DNA of 42,173 bases from Limisphaerales bacterium (GTDB taxonomy: Bacteria; Verrucomicrobiota; Verrucomicrobiia; Limisphaerales; UBA11358). The DNA lies in contig PLAY01000128.1 in assembly GCA_003134375.1 (NCBI GenBank), positions 1 to 42,173 of the forward strand, written 5' to 3'. The notes under the pieces were generated by a model that was not told where the DNA came from, ran no database searches, and saw only the letters and a list, made by a program, of their open reading frames with translations. Each line of letters begins with the position of its first letter. Within the stretch, counting starts at the first letter, position 1. The position numbers and the translations under genes are program-made. Shown here piece after piece: positions 25,641-33,509 of the stretch.

Positions 25641-26495
25641 TTAGCGTGCCCTAAGATGCCACTGGTCGTTGAGAAAAAACCACCGGCTTTCAAATAAAAC
25701 ATTCTGTTTTTTAGACTGGTCAAATTCCATCTTCCCCCAGTCACGGCCCCGTTTGATTCGCGGCTTTTTCCACCAATCGGGACGGATGTCCGGTAAAAGG
25801 CGTATTGGAGTGGTTGCGCCGTCTGTTGTGGTTATGGAGTATGATTGCTTTTCAAAGTTGATTGTAAGGCAGGTCACAAGGTTTGGAAGAAGCTGAACAA
25901 GTTTTGCCCTAACTTCGGGATTCCTCAAAGCCTGTTCTAACTGTTCAACCTTATTCCAGTCATTAACCGCTAACACTTTTTCTATGTCGGCAACTGCTGT
26001 TAGTTGGGTGCGTGACTTAATCAAGTCCGTAAAAAATAACATGAAAAAGTCAATTTCAACCGCGTCAATGCGAGCCATCGCTCTAAAATAGGCGCGGCAT
26101 TTAGCACTGCATCTGTAATACCGCCTCACGGTTGTTCCTTTATATGTATCTGCTCCGCCTTTGGTGTTGTGAGTGGTAACTGAAGCGCCACAGGCAGCGC
26201 ACCTGACACGATTGGGGAACAGATTTGAAATCCAGTCGTTCCCTCTCTTGCCACCTCTCCTGCCTTTGTTCTGGCTCAACTTGGCTTGAAGTGATGCAAA
26301 TTCTTCATCGGTTAGAACTTTGCGAACTAATTCAGACCTTAACTGGGGAGCAACCTGCCCTTGCGTCCATTGGATGCCGCCTCCAAAGCAAGGAACGTGT
26401 TTAGCGTTTAGGGCCTTCGCAATGTGCTGCATCGAATGCCCATCAATGTAGGCAAGGCAGATTTTCTTAACCGCACTGGATTTCTGATTGGACAT
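25641..26495 (-). CDS. Large serine recombinase fragment without catalytic domain
   Basis: 284 residues that correspond only to the middle and end of a large serine recombinase. A recombinase domain opens it (VKKICLAYIDGHSMQHIAKALNAKHVPCF), then a zinc ribbon with CAAC and later cysteines (VRCAACGASVTTHN ... RYYRCSAKCRAYF). The resolvase domain with catalytic serine is missing: upstream lie only a terminator and another gene. It has a proper ATG and an intact frame, so it may be either a decayed older integrase or a retained DNA-binding/directionality protein. The window's other small serine recombinase has exactly the catalytic part it lacks. Confidence 0.8.
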   Translation of the reverse strand: MSNQKSSAVKKICLAYIDGHSMQHIAKALNAKHVPCFGGGIQWTQGQVAPQLRSELVRKVLTDEEFASLQAKLSQNKGRRGGKRGNDWISNLFPNRVRCAACGASVTTHNTKGGADTYKGTTVRRYYRCSAKCRAYFRAMARIDAVEIDFFMLFFTDLIKSRTQLTAVADIEKVLAVNDWNKVEQLEQALRNPEVRAKLVQLLPNLVTCLTINFEKQSYSITTTDGATTPIRLLPDIRPDWWKKPRIKRGRDWGKMEFDQSKKQNVLFESRWFFLNDQWHLRAR

Positions 26496-26564
26496 GTATG
26501 TCTAATGGTTTCTTCTCAAGGAATCTCCAAAGTGTAAAGGCAAACATCGAACAATCGCACCAAA

Positions 26565-26586
26565 AACCCCGGACGAATCCGGGGTT
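26565..26586 (-). terminator. Intrinsic terminator of the 27009 gene
   Basis: A 9-bp perfect stem (aaccccgga / tccggggtt) with a 4-base loop, followed on the minus strand by a T run. It isolates the recombinase fragment from the gene upstream. Confidence 0.85.
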
Positions 26587-26604
26587 GGTATTTCTGCGGT
26601 TGCT

Positions 26605-27009
26605 TTACGCCGCTTTGATACTGAATTTGCCGTCATTCACCGTGAACACCGCCTTTGCGCCGGTGGATTTCTTTTTCAGGGTGTTTTTGACCTTCCAAGG
26701 CGTGAACACGCCGCCAACCGCCTTGACGATTTCATCCGCGCTCATCGGTTTGCCGTGCTCCGTAATGAGTTCACGGATTTTGTCATCAGCCCGTGGCTTC
26801 AACGGAGCGGGTTTCCATCCGGCGTCAAGACTGCGGATTTCGGTTTCCAAGGCCGAAAGTTCGCCCCTCATTTCCGCGTAACGGTCTTTGAGCGGTTGAG
26901 CCAAACCGATTCGCTGTTGGTTCAGCGCCTCAATTTGAGCGTTGATTTTGGCAAGTGCGGCCGTTGCGGTGTTTCCATTTCCAGTTTTGTTTCTTGTGTC
27001 AGTTTTCAT
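26605..27009 (-). CDS. Small protein with coiled coil and winged-helix-like C-terminus
   Basis: About 134 residues: a helix likely to coil (AALAKINAQIEALNQQRIGLA ... RGELSALETEIRSL), a linker with DAGWKPAPLKPRADD, and a C-terminal winged-helix-like domain (KIRELITEHGKPMSADEIVKAV ... TPWKVKNTLKKKS, then strand AVFTVNDGKFSIKA). Probably DNA binding. ATG 27009 (MKTDTRNKTG) is preferred; 27045 is possible, and the frame is open to 27147. It lies just downstream of the integrase gene and could regulate it or act as a directionality factor. Confidence 0.65.
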   Translation of the reverse strand: MKTDTRNKTGNGNTATAALAKINAQIEALNQQRIGLAQPLKDRYAEMRGELSALETEIRSLDAGWKPAPLKPRADDKIRELITEHGKPMSADEIVKAVGGVFTPWKVKNTLKKKSTGAKAVFTVNDGKFSIKAA

Positions 27010-27143
27010 ACGTTTTTGATTTTTTCGTGCCGATTCATTCGGCATCTGGATCGCTGACACAAGGGGCAATCCTGTCAACAGCGGAGGCGAAATATATTTC
27101 GTTTCTGGAAACGGAAGCGAAAGAGTGTGCAAATTGGTTTGCG

Positions 27144-28769
27144 TCAATTATACGAAATGGAATTTAGAAACACACCGTCTTTCCCAATTGTCAGGGAAAT
27201 CCTTTTCCCGTCCATAAACTGGCAAAAGGCTTTTGGCATATTGCCGAATTTAATCTGTATGCCATCAAAAACGCTTGGCATCATGTTCCTAATCCGTTGC
27301 CGTTCTTCCGTGGATTTAAGGTGTTCTTTGATTCGGGCCAATTCATCTTGCACCATTTTTTTACTGACGGCTTTGAGATGCAAAACACCATTGACCACCT
27401 GAGCATTCTTGTTGCTAAATTTGTCTCGCAACATTCCGACTGCCTTTGGTGTATTGCTAATGACAGACACCTTGGCTTTTTCCGCCTCAATACTTTTTAC
27501 CAATTGTCCCTTTTCCCCGTTTAACCGAGCAAGTTTTACAGACAGTTCTTTCATGTCGGCCAATTCGTCACTGTCCAACAATTCCATGCAACGGCCAATG
27601 CCGGTCTGAATTTTTGCGAGTTTATTTTCCAATTCATCCAAGACATCATTTGTCTGTGGGGTTTGATTGTTAAAATCATCCAGATTCAAAATGGCTTGGA
27701 AAATTCTTGCTTCAAATTCAGAAACAGAAACCCGCCCCTTGTTGGTGCAACCGCTTTTGTGTTTCACACCACGGCAAATATAATCCGCGTAGTGGTTCGT
27801 TATTCCTTTAACATTTTTGTATGAGCCGATTTTAGTTTCAATGACTTGGCCACATTCCAAACAGGTCAGCAAATTTTTGAATAAATTTCTGACAAGCCCG
27901 TATTTGCTGCCACCCCTGTTTTTGACGTTGAACGCCAATTTCTGCTGTGTGAGTTGAAAAACTTTCTCCGTTACGATTGCGGGAAAATAATTGTCCTGTT
28001 CAAAATCATTTATGCCTATCCAGCCGATGCAGTTTTTATTTTTGAGCAAGCACGCGACAGTTGAATTTGTCCAGATGCCATTTTTGAATTTTCGCAAAGT
28101 GGGTATTTTGGATTTATTCAGGTCGTTAGCAATGCGTGTGCAACTGTGGCCTGCCAAGTAATGAGCAAAGATGTTTTTTACAAGTTTCACCCTGTCGTCA
28201 TCCAAAACAAATTTGCCGTCCTTGAATCCGACAATCCAACTTGGTTTTTGAACCGCAAACCAAACTTTTTCCCCTTTGTTTGCTTTTTCAATTTTTGCCG
28301 CAATGACGGATTTTATCCGCTTGGATTTGGTTTCTGATTCATTGTTTGCCCGCGCAAATTCCACCAGCACGAGCATTAACTCCATTGGATTTTCCGTGAT
28401 GCTCTTGGTATCTAAAATTTTATTTTGAGAAATTACGCCGATAGATACCCTCTTGTTTATTATTTCAATAAATTTTGACAGGCAGGGAAGGATTGATTGG
28501 CGTGAAAGCCTGTCCATGTTTTCCACGATCAGAACGGAACCCGGCTCCACCTTTTCATTCTCCACCAACTTCAAGAATTGAGACAATGCGGATTCATTGG
28601 AAAAATTCTTTCCCTTGAATCCGCTAACCCCTTCATCCGTAAATGTGTCAACAAGGGTCAAACCGTGTTGTTTGCAAAAAACCGCTGCTGCACCGCTCTG
28701 GCGTTTGGTTGAATCCCCGCCCTTTTGTTTAATGGACGAGAACCTCTGATATGAGTATGCTTTTCTCAT
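27144..28769 (-). CDS. Large serine recombinase (integrase of the element)
   Basis: 541 residues in the order of phage-type large serine integrases. The catalytic domain has S11 in YSYQRFSSIKQKGGDSTKRQ and VLIVENMDRLSRQ. A recombinase domain follows (VKLVKNIFAHYLAGHSCTRIANDLNKSKIPTL), then a zinc ribbon (LLTCLECGQVIETKIGSYK ... DYICRGVKHKSGC) and a coiled-coil region (LDELENKLAKIQTGIGRCMELL). Its ATG at 28769 overlaps the ATG of the divergent NYN gene in the single tetranucleotide CATG. It is 85 bp from the attR core, the usual position for the enzyme that made the insertion. Confidence 0.95.
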   Translation of the reverse strand: MRKAYSYQRFSSIKQKGGDSTKRQSGAAAVFCKQHGLTLVDTFTDEGVSGFKGKNFSNESALSQFLKLVENEKVEPGSVLIVENMDRLSRQSILPCLSKFIEIINKRVSIGVISQNKILDTKSITENPMELMLVLVEFARANNESETKSKRIKSVIAAKIEKANKGEKVWFAVQKPSWIVGFKDGKFVLDDDRVKLVKNIFAHYLAGHSCTRIANDLNKSKIPTLRKFKNGIWTNSTVACLLKNKNCIGWIGINDFEQDNYFPAIVTEKVFQLTQQKLAFNVKNRGGSKYGLVRNLFKNLLTCLECGQVIETKIGSYKNVKGITNHYADYICRGVKHKSGCTNKGRVSVSEFEARIFQAILNLDDFNNQTPQTNDVLDELENKLAKIQTGIGRCMELLDSDELADMKELSVKLARLNGEKGQLVKSIEAEKAKVSVISNTPKAVGMLRDKFSNKNAQVVNGVLHLKAVSKKMVQDELARIKEHLKSTEERQRIRNMMPSVFDGIQIKFGNMPKAFCQFMDGKRISLTIGKDGVFLNSISYN

Positions 28770-29307
28770 GGCGCTGGTCCGTATTTTGGTTGACGGATAT
28801 AATTTGATTCACGAGTTGTGTCGTCAAGCTGAATCTAGGGATTATCAAAAGTCCAGCCTGCTGCACAACTGGCCGGAACTGGCTCCCGGCCGGCGACGTC
28901 ATTCGGCTCGCGCGCGCGAGGAATTGATTCATGTGCTCACGCGTTATCACGACGCGACGGGCACGCCGGTCACGATTTTCTTCGACGGTTCCGGCGCGCC
29001 GGCGGGAACGCCGCCACCGGAATCGAATCCGGCGGTTGAGGTTTTATTTTCGTGCGCCGGGCAGACCGCCGATGACATGATTGAGCGCGCGGCGCACCGG
29101 TTCGGCGACTACGGTGAAGTACTGGCCGTCACGGACGATGTTGCCGAGCGCGACACGGTCACGGGCCTGGGTGGCCTGGCGTCGAGTTGTGCGAATTTCA
29201 TTCGCATGGTTGAAAATGCGCTGACGGAATTGCAGGATGAATTGCAAAATCACAATCGGGCGGAACGGAACCGTTTTAACCGAAGTCACAAGTGCGATTT
29301 GAAATGA
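28768..29307 (+). CDS. NYN (PIN-like) domain protein with element-supplied 5' end
   Basis: YacP-like NYN ribonuclease domain. First aspartate in MALVRILVDGYNLIH; later acidic sites in TIFFDGSG, GQTADDMIERAAH and LAVTDDVAERD. 179 residues. Residues 1-29 come from the integrated element: 11 that repeat the native start, then 18 extra (NLIHELCRQAESRDYQKS). Native sequence resumes at SLLHNWPELAPG. Without the element the protein would be 161 residues. The extra segment follows the active-site loop and helix, so activity might be altered. The original promoter is cut off at 18018; expression must come from within the integrase gene's start. The VWA gene overlaps its stop by 4 bp. Confidence 0.88.
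   Translation: MALVRILVDGYNLIHELCRQAESRDYQKSSLLHNWPELAPGRRRHSARAREELIHVLTRYHDATGTPVTIFFDGSGAPAGTPPPESNPAVEVLFSCAGQTADDMIERAAHRFGDYGEVLAVTDDVAERDTVTGLGGLASSCANFIRMVENALTELQDELQNHNRAERNRFNRSHKCDLK
28842..28875. other. attR: right junction of the integrated element
   Basis: Element sequence (attatcaaaagtc) meets host NYN coding sequence after the core CAGCCTG (28854-28860). The next host codons read ctgcacaactggccg. The core is in the same reading frame at attL and attR (AGC CTG in both). Confidence 0.85.
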
Positions 29308-30404
29308 AGACACCAATGCACCAAAATCAAATGGCCCACCGCCCGTTCATTTTTGCGGTGCTGCTCGCTGGAATTTTTTTGGTTCCGGCGGTGCGGGCGC
29401 AACCGGCGGTACGGAATGTGAACAGCCGTTTTCTGCTCATTTTTGACACTTCGTCGGACATGAAGCGGCGCTTGCCGGCGGTGCAAAAGGCGCTCAACGA
29501 CATGCTGGCCGCCAGCACGAACGGGCAGTTACATCCGGGCGATACCATTGGCGTATGGACGTTCGACCAGGATTTGCGCAGAGGGCAGTATCCGCTGCAA
29601 CGCTGGGAGCCGGAGAACGCGGCAGTGATTGCGTCGAACATCAGCGCCTTTGTCGGCAGTCAGCGGTACTCAAAAAAAACCAGCTTTGATGCGCTGATGC
29701 CACTGCTGAATCAAATCGTGGAAAGGTCCGAGCGGTTGACGGTGCTGATTTTCTGCGACGGCCAGGGAGAAATCCACGGAACACTCTACGATGTTGGGAT
29801 CAATCAAAAAATTTTCCAACAACATCAAAGCAAATGGGAGAAAGCAACGTTACCAATCGTCGTCGGGTTGCGCTCGCAACGCGGCCAATACACCGGTTGC
29901 ATGGTGAGTTTTCCGCCCCAGCCTGTGAGTCTTCCGGCGTTTCCTCCCCTGCCCGAAGCCGTCCATGAGCCACCCACGGTTACGAATGCGCCCGCGCCAC
30001 GATCCAGCGCCCCAGCGCTTATTATTGTTGGCACAACCATCACCAATCATGTGCCGCCGCCCGCGCCGAAACCGTCACCCGTGCCAAAACCGGCGCTGAC
30101 CAATCCGCCGCCGATGGTCATAACCTCAACGCCCGCCCCCGCGGTTGCCAACGAGGTGAAACCGCCGGCGGTTGTGCCATTGGTGCAAACCAGCGCCGCT
30201 CCCGCTCAACCCCAAATTGCTGCTGTGCCACTGGCAACGACGAATGCCATCGCCCCGCCGCCCGAAAGTTCCAAGACCGGCCATAAAGATGTTTTGGCCA
30301 TTGGCGTGGCATTTCTGGCGGGCGGTCTGGCGGTTTTCATGTTCCGCCGCGTCCGCCGGCCCGGCGGCGACAAACCCAACGACCGTTCGGTGAAAAAGGA
30401 TTGA
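29304..30404 (+). CDS. Exported VWA-domain protein with proline-rich linker and C-terminal membrane anchor
   Basis: Signal peptide (FIFAVLLAGIFLVPAVRAQ), then a von Willebrand A-type domain: FLLIFDTSSDMKRRLPAVQ with a DxSxx-like metal site (DTSSDM), an IGVWTFDQDL strand and TVLIFCDGQGEIHGT. A long proline/alanine-rich linker follows (about 205-320), then a C-terminal helix VLAIGVAFLAGGLAVFMF with an Arg-rich cytosolic tail. VWA domains bind protein partners, often on the cell surface. ATG 29304 overlaps the NYN stop (ATGA). The linker and anchor recur in the next gene. Confidence 0.82.
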   Translation: MKTPMHQNQMAHRPFIFAVLLAGIFLVPAVRAQPAVRNVNSRFLLIFDTSSDMKRRLPAVQKALNDMLAASTNGQLHPGDTIGVWTFDQDLRRGQYPLQRWEPENAAVIASNISAFVGSQRYSKKTSFDALMPLLNQIVERSERLTVLIFCDGQGEIHGTLYDVGINQKIFQQHQSKWEKATLPIVVGLRSQRGQYTGCMVSFPPQPVSLPAFPPLPEAVHEPPTVTNAPAPRSSAPALIIVGTTITNHVPPPAPKPSPVPKPALTNPPPMVITSTPAPAVANEVKPPAVVPLVQTSAAPAQPQIAAVPLATTNAIAPPPESSKTGHKDVLAIGVAFLAGGLAVFMFRRVRRPGGDKPNDRSVKKD

Positions 30405-30448
30405 TTCCGCCCGTGACTTTTGACCACGCGTCTGGAAAATTCCCATTT

Positions 30449-31087
30449 ATGAAAGCAAGGATTTATATTTACGCCATCGTCTTTGCCGCTGGAATGCTGA
30501 CGGCCCCGGCCGACGAAACCAAAACCAACACGCAAACCGGCGCGACCACCAGCCTCCCCGCCAACACCAACCAGGTTGCTGTCCCGCCGCCGATGACCGC
30601 AACGTCGGCGCCCGCACCTGCGGTTGTCCGCAAGGTGAAACCACCGGTCGTTGTGCCATTGGCGCAAACCAGCACTGTTCCCGCCCAATCCAACAGCGCC
30701 GCTGCGTCCCTGACAACGACCAATGCCATCATCCTGCCGCCCACCAACACATCAACGTCCGCATCTGCGGTTGCCGGCGAAGTGTCATTGATTCAAACGA
30801 GTGCCGTTCCCGCTCAATCCAATATCACCACTGCGCCGCCGACCGAAAGTTCCGGGATGGGCTGGAAAGGTACTTTGGCCATAAGCGTGGCAATTCTGGC
30901 GGTGGCGGGCGGTTTGGCGGTTTTCATGCTGCGTCGCCCGGGCAAAACCGACCACGCCAGCCTCATCACGCGCGCGATGAACGAGCACAAAGACAAACAC
31001 AAAGACGAGGACAAGCACGAGGAAAAGCCGGAGGAAAAGCGCGAGGATAAGAAAGAGGCGAAAAAATTTCCGCCGCCGATGACTTGA
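30449..31087 (+). CDS. Mosaic membrane protein built from its two neighbours
   Basis: About 212 residues: signal peptide (IYIYAIVFAAGMLTAPADE), Pro/Thr/Ala linker, a transmembrane helix (GTLAISVAILAVAGGLAVFML), and a Lys/Glu-rich tail (EHKDKHKDEDKHEEKPEEK). It has no enzymatic domain. Its leader and 5' region match those of the downstream cyclophilin gene (AIVFAAGM.TA.ADETKTN), while its linker and anchor match the upstream VWA protein (VKPP.VVPL.QTS..PAQ). It therefore appears to be a fusion made by local duplication. ATG 30449 is chosen at the signal peptide. Confidence 0.75.
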   Translation: MKARIYIYAIVFAAGMLTAPADETKTNTQTGATTSLPANTNQVAVPPPMTATSAPAPAVVRKVKPPVVVPLAQTSTVPAQSNSAAASLTTTNAIILPPTNTSTSASAVAGEVSLIQTSAVPAQSNITTAPPTESSGMGWKGTLAISVAILAVAGGLAVFMLRRPGKTDHASLITRAMNEHKDKHKDEDKHEEKPEEKREDKKEAKKFPPPMT

Positions 31088-31141
31088 AATGTCCAATTCC
31101 GCGCGTGACTTTTGGCTGCGGGTCTGGAAAATTTTGCGCCC

Positions 31142-31759
31142 ATGAAGACATTTAACCTGATTTGCGCCATCGTCTTTGCCGCTGGAATGGTGACGGCTTT
31201 GGCTGACGAAACCAAAACGAACATCCCAACCACCGCAACCATGAGCACTCCCGCAAACACCAACGAAGTCGCCGTCATCAACACCACCGAAGGCGAAATG
31301 GTCATCGAATTCTGGCCCGAGGTCGCGCCCAAGACCGTCGAAAATTTCAAAACGCTCGCCAAAAAAGGCTTTTACGACGGCACCTGTTTTCACCGCGTCA
31401 TCAAAGGTTTCATGATCCAAGGCGGCGATCCGCTGACCAAGGACCCGGGCAAGGAAGACGTGTGGGGCACGGGCGGGCCGGGCTACCAGATCAAGGCCGA
31501 GTTCAATGACCGCTCGCACGTGCGCGGCGTCATTTCCATGGCGCGCTCGAACAATCCCGATTCCGCCGGCAGCCAGTTTTTCATCTGTCATGGCAGCCCG
31601 ACGTTCCTCGACCATCAATACACCACGTTCGGCAAGCTGATCAAAGGCGACGACGTTTTGGAAAAAATCGGCACCACGCCCACGCATCCGCAGGACCGCC
31701 CCGACAAACGCATGGGCATCATCAGCATCAAAATCGTTCCGCGCGACGCGGTGAAGTGA
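31142..31759 (+). CDS. Exported cyclophilin-type peptidyl-prolyl isomerase
   Basis: Signal peptide (LICAIVFAAGMVTALADE), a Thr/Ser-rich spacer, then a complete single-domain cyclophilin: FKTLAKKGFYDGTCFHRVIKGFMIQGGDP, SMARSNNPDSAGSQFFICHG and FLDHQYTTFGKLIKGDDVL carry the active-site F/H/R, Q and F residues. About 205 residues. It catalyses proline isomerisation in the periplasm. The 5' region is duplicated in the preceding gene. Confidence 0.93.
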   Translation: MKTFNLICAIVFAAGMVTALADETKTNIPTTATMSTPANTNEVAVINTTEGEMVIEFWPEVAPKTVENFKTLAKKGFYDGTCFHRVIKGFMIQGGDPLTKDPGKEDVWGTGGPGYQIKAEFNDRSHVRGVISMARSNNPDSAGSQFFICHGSPTFLDHQYTTFGKLIKGDDVLEKIGTTPTHPQDRPDKRMGIISIKIVPRDAVK

Positions 31760-32050
31760 TTTGTGGCCGGGACGGAGTGCGCCCGTCCTCGGGCGCAGCA
31801 ACTGGCTTCATTCAACTCACGGAAAATTTCCCCGCCGCCCGCCCGGACCACCTGGCTGCGGTCGGGACACCCGTACTCCGCCAACGCAGAAAGTCAACTC
31901 CGGGGTCCGGGTCAAATTTCTGTGCGCCAGTGACGGCGGCGAGCCAAACCGGCTCCGCGAATCCGATTCAACATCCGGCGTCCTTTTCTCAATAAATTCT
32001 TGTAACCGAAAAAAAATTTGGACAAAGTGCCGCGTTAAAATAAATTTGCC

Positions 32051-33508
32051 ATGCTGGAATTTAAAAACAAAATTCTGTTCGTCGGTTACGGGGCCGTGGC
32101 GCAATGCGCCCTCCCCATCCTGGTCAAACACCTCAAGACGCCGTATTCCAACATCACCGTCATGGATTTCGAAGACCGCCGTGGCGTGCTGGCGCCGTGG
32201 CTGAAGCGCGGCGTGAAGTTCGCGCGCAAACAGGTGACGCGCGGGAACATGGGCGCGCTGCTGGGCAAATATCTGGCAGCCGGCGACCTGCTGATTGACC
32301 TGGCCTGGAACATTGACTGCTGCGAAATTCTCCAGTGGTGTCACGACCGCGGCATCCTTTACATCAACACCTCGGTCGAATTGTGGGATCCCTACGAAAA
32401 CGCCAAGGGCGCGCCGCCGCAGAAGATGACGCTCTATTGGCGGCACATGAACATCCGCCGCATGATTTCAAAATGGGCCAAGCCCGGTCCAACGGCAGTC
32501 ATCGAGCACGGCGCGAACCCCGGCCTCATCTCGCATTTCACCAAGCAGGGTTTGATTGACATCGGCAACCGCGCCATCAAGGACAAGAAGGTCATGGGCC
32601 AGGCCGCCGCCGAAATCCGGCAGCTCATCGTGGAACAAAAATTCAACCGCCTGGCGATGAAACTCGGGGTGAAGGTGATTCATTGCAGCGAACGCGACAC
32701 CCAGATCACCAGCCGACCGAAGCAGGTGGACGAATTCGTCAATACCTGGAGCGTCGAGGGCTTCCGCGAGGAGGGCACGACCACCGCCGAGATGGGCTGG
32801 GGCACGCACGAGAAGGAGCTGCCGCCGCTGGCCTACGAGCACACCGAAGGCCCGCGCAACCAGATTTGCCTCGCCCGCATGGGCATCAACACCTGGGTTT
32901 CGTCCTGGGTGCCCAACTACTGCATCCACGGCATGGTCGTCCGCCACGGCGAGGCGTTCACCATTTCCGACCGGCTCACCGTCTGGAAAAACGGCAAGGC
33001 CATCTACCGGCCCACGGTGCATTACGCCTATTGCCCGGCCGATGTGGCCATCGTGTCGCTGAATGAGCTGCGCGGCTCCGACTACCAGCTTCCGAAAAAC
33101 CAGCGCATTCTCAATGATGAAATCATCAGCGGCTCCGACATTCTCGGTGCGCTGTTGATGGGCCACGCCTACAATGCCTGGTGGATGGGCAGCGATCTCA
33201 GCATTGGCGAATCGCGCCGGCTGGTGCCGCACCAGAACGCCACCACCATGCAGGTCGCCATTTCGGTCATTGCCGCCGCGATGTGGATGATTGAAAACCC
33301 GGCCAGGGGCGTCTGCGTGCCGGACGACCTGCCGCACGAGTACATCTTGAAGATAGCCAGGCCGTATCTGGGCAAATGGATTTCCCAGCCGTCCGATTGG
33401 ACGCCACTCAAACATTACACCAACGCGTTCAACGGACACAACAACCCGCAGATTGACCGGGACGATCCGTGGCAGTTCAAAAACTTCCTGATTACCGACG
33501 GAGACTGA
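32051..33508 (+). CDS. hss: Homospermidine synthase
   Basis: NAD-dependent enzyme that makes homospermidine from putrescine. An N-terminal Rossmann fold with KILFVGYGAVAQCALPIL, an acidic strand end (ITVMDFEDRRG), and conserved INTSVELWDPYENAKG, VIEHGANPGLISHF, and a late SDILGALLMGHAYNAWWMGSDLSI. 485 residues, as in known bacterial HSS. It is followed 1 bp later by a PLP decarboxylase gene, so the two form an operon supplying and using putrescine. Confidence 0.9.
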   Translation: MLEFKNKILFVGYGAVAQCALPILVKHLKTPYSNITVMDFEDRRGVLAPWLKRGVKFARKQVTRGNMGALLGKYLAAGDLLIDLAWNIDCCEILQWCHDRGILYINTSVELWDPYENAKGAPPQKMTLYWRHMNIRRMISKWAKPGPTAVIEHGANPGLISHFTKQGLIDIGNRAIKDKKVMGQAAAEIRQLIVEQKFNRLAMKLGVKVIHCSERDTQITSRPKQVDEFVNTWSVEGFREEGTTTAEMGWGTHEKELPPLAYEHTEGPRNQICLARMGINTWVSSWVPNYCIHGMVVRHGEAFTISDRLTVWKNGKAIYRPTVHYAYCPADVAIVSLNELRGSDYQLPKNQRILNDEIISGSDILGALLMGHAYNAWWMGSDLSIGESRRLVPHQNATTMQVAISVIAAAMWMIENPARGVCVPDDLPHEYILKIARPYLGKWISQPSDWTPLKHYTNAFNGHNNPQIDRDDPWQFKNFLITDGD

Positions 33509-33509
33509 G

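Larger units (their letters stand above)
18050..28860. mobile_element. Serine-recombinase integrative element inserted in a NYN-domain gene
   Basis: About 10.8 kb, visibly AT-richer than its flanks, with genes almost all on the minus strand. It is bounded by the 7-bp core CAGCCTG at both ends, with one fragment of the target gene outside the left end and the rest outside the right. The integrase gene is at the right end, as usual for large-serine-recombinase elements. Contents from right: integrase, winged-helix-like small protein, recombinase fragment, DUF3102-like protein, clamp-like protein, large RNA candidate, small proteins, second serine recombinase, and a four-gene cargo. No conjugation, replication-initiation or capsid gene is seen, so it is an integrative island or mobilisable element, not an evident ICE or prophage. 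Confidence 0.88.

Noticed and set aside
18050-28860. Prophage or conjugative element
   Set aside because: No capsid, tail, portal, terminase, relaxase or type IV secretion gene is visible.
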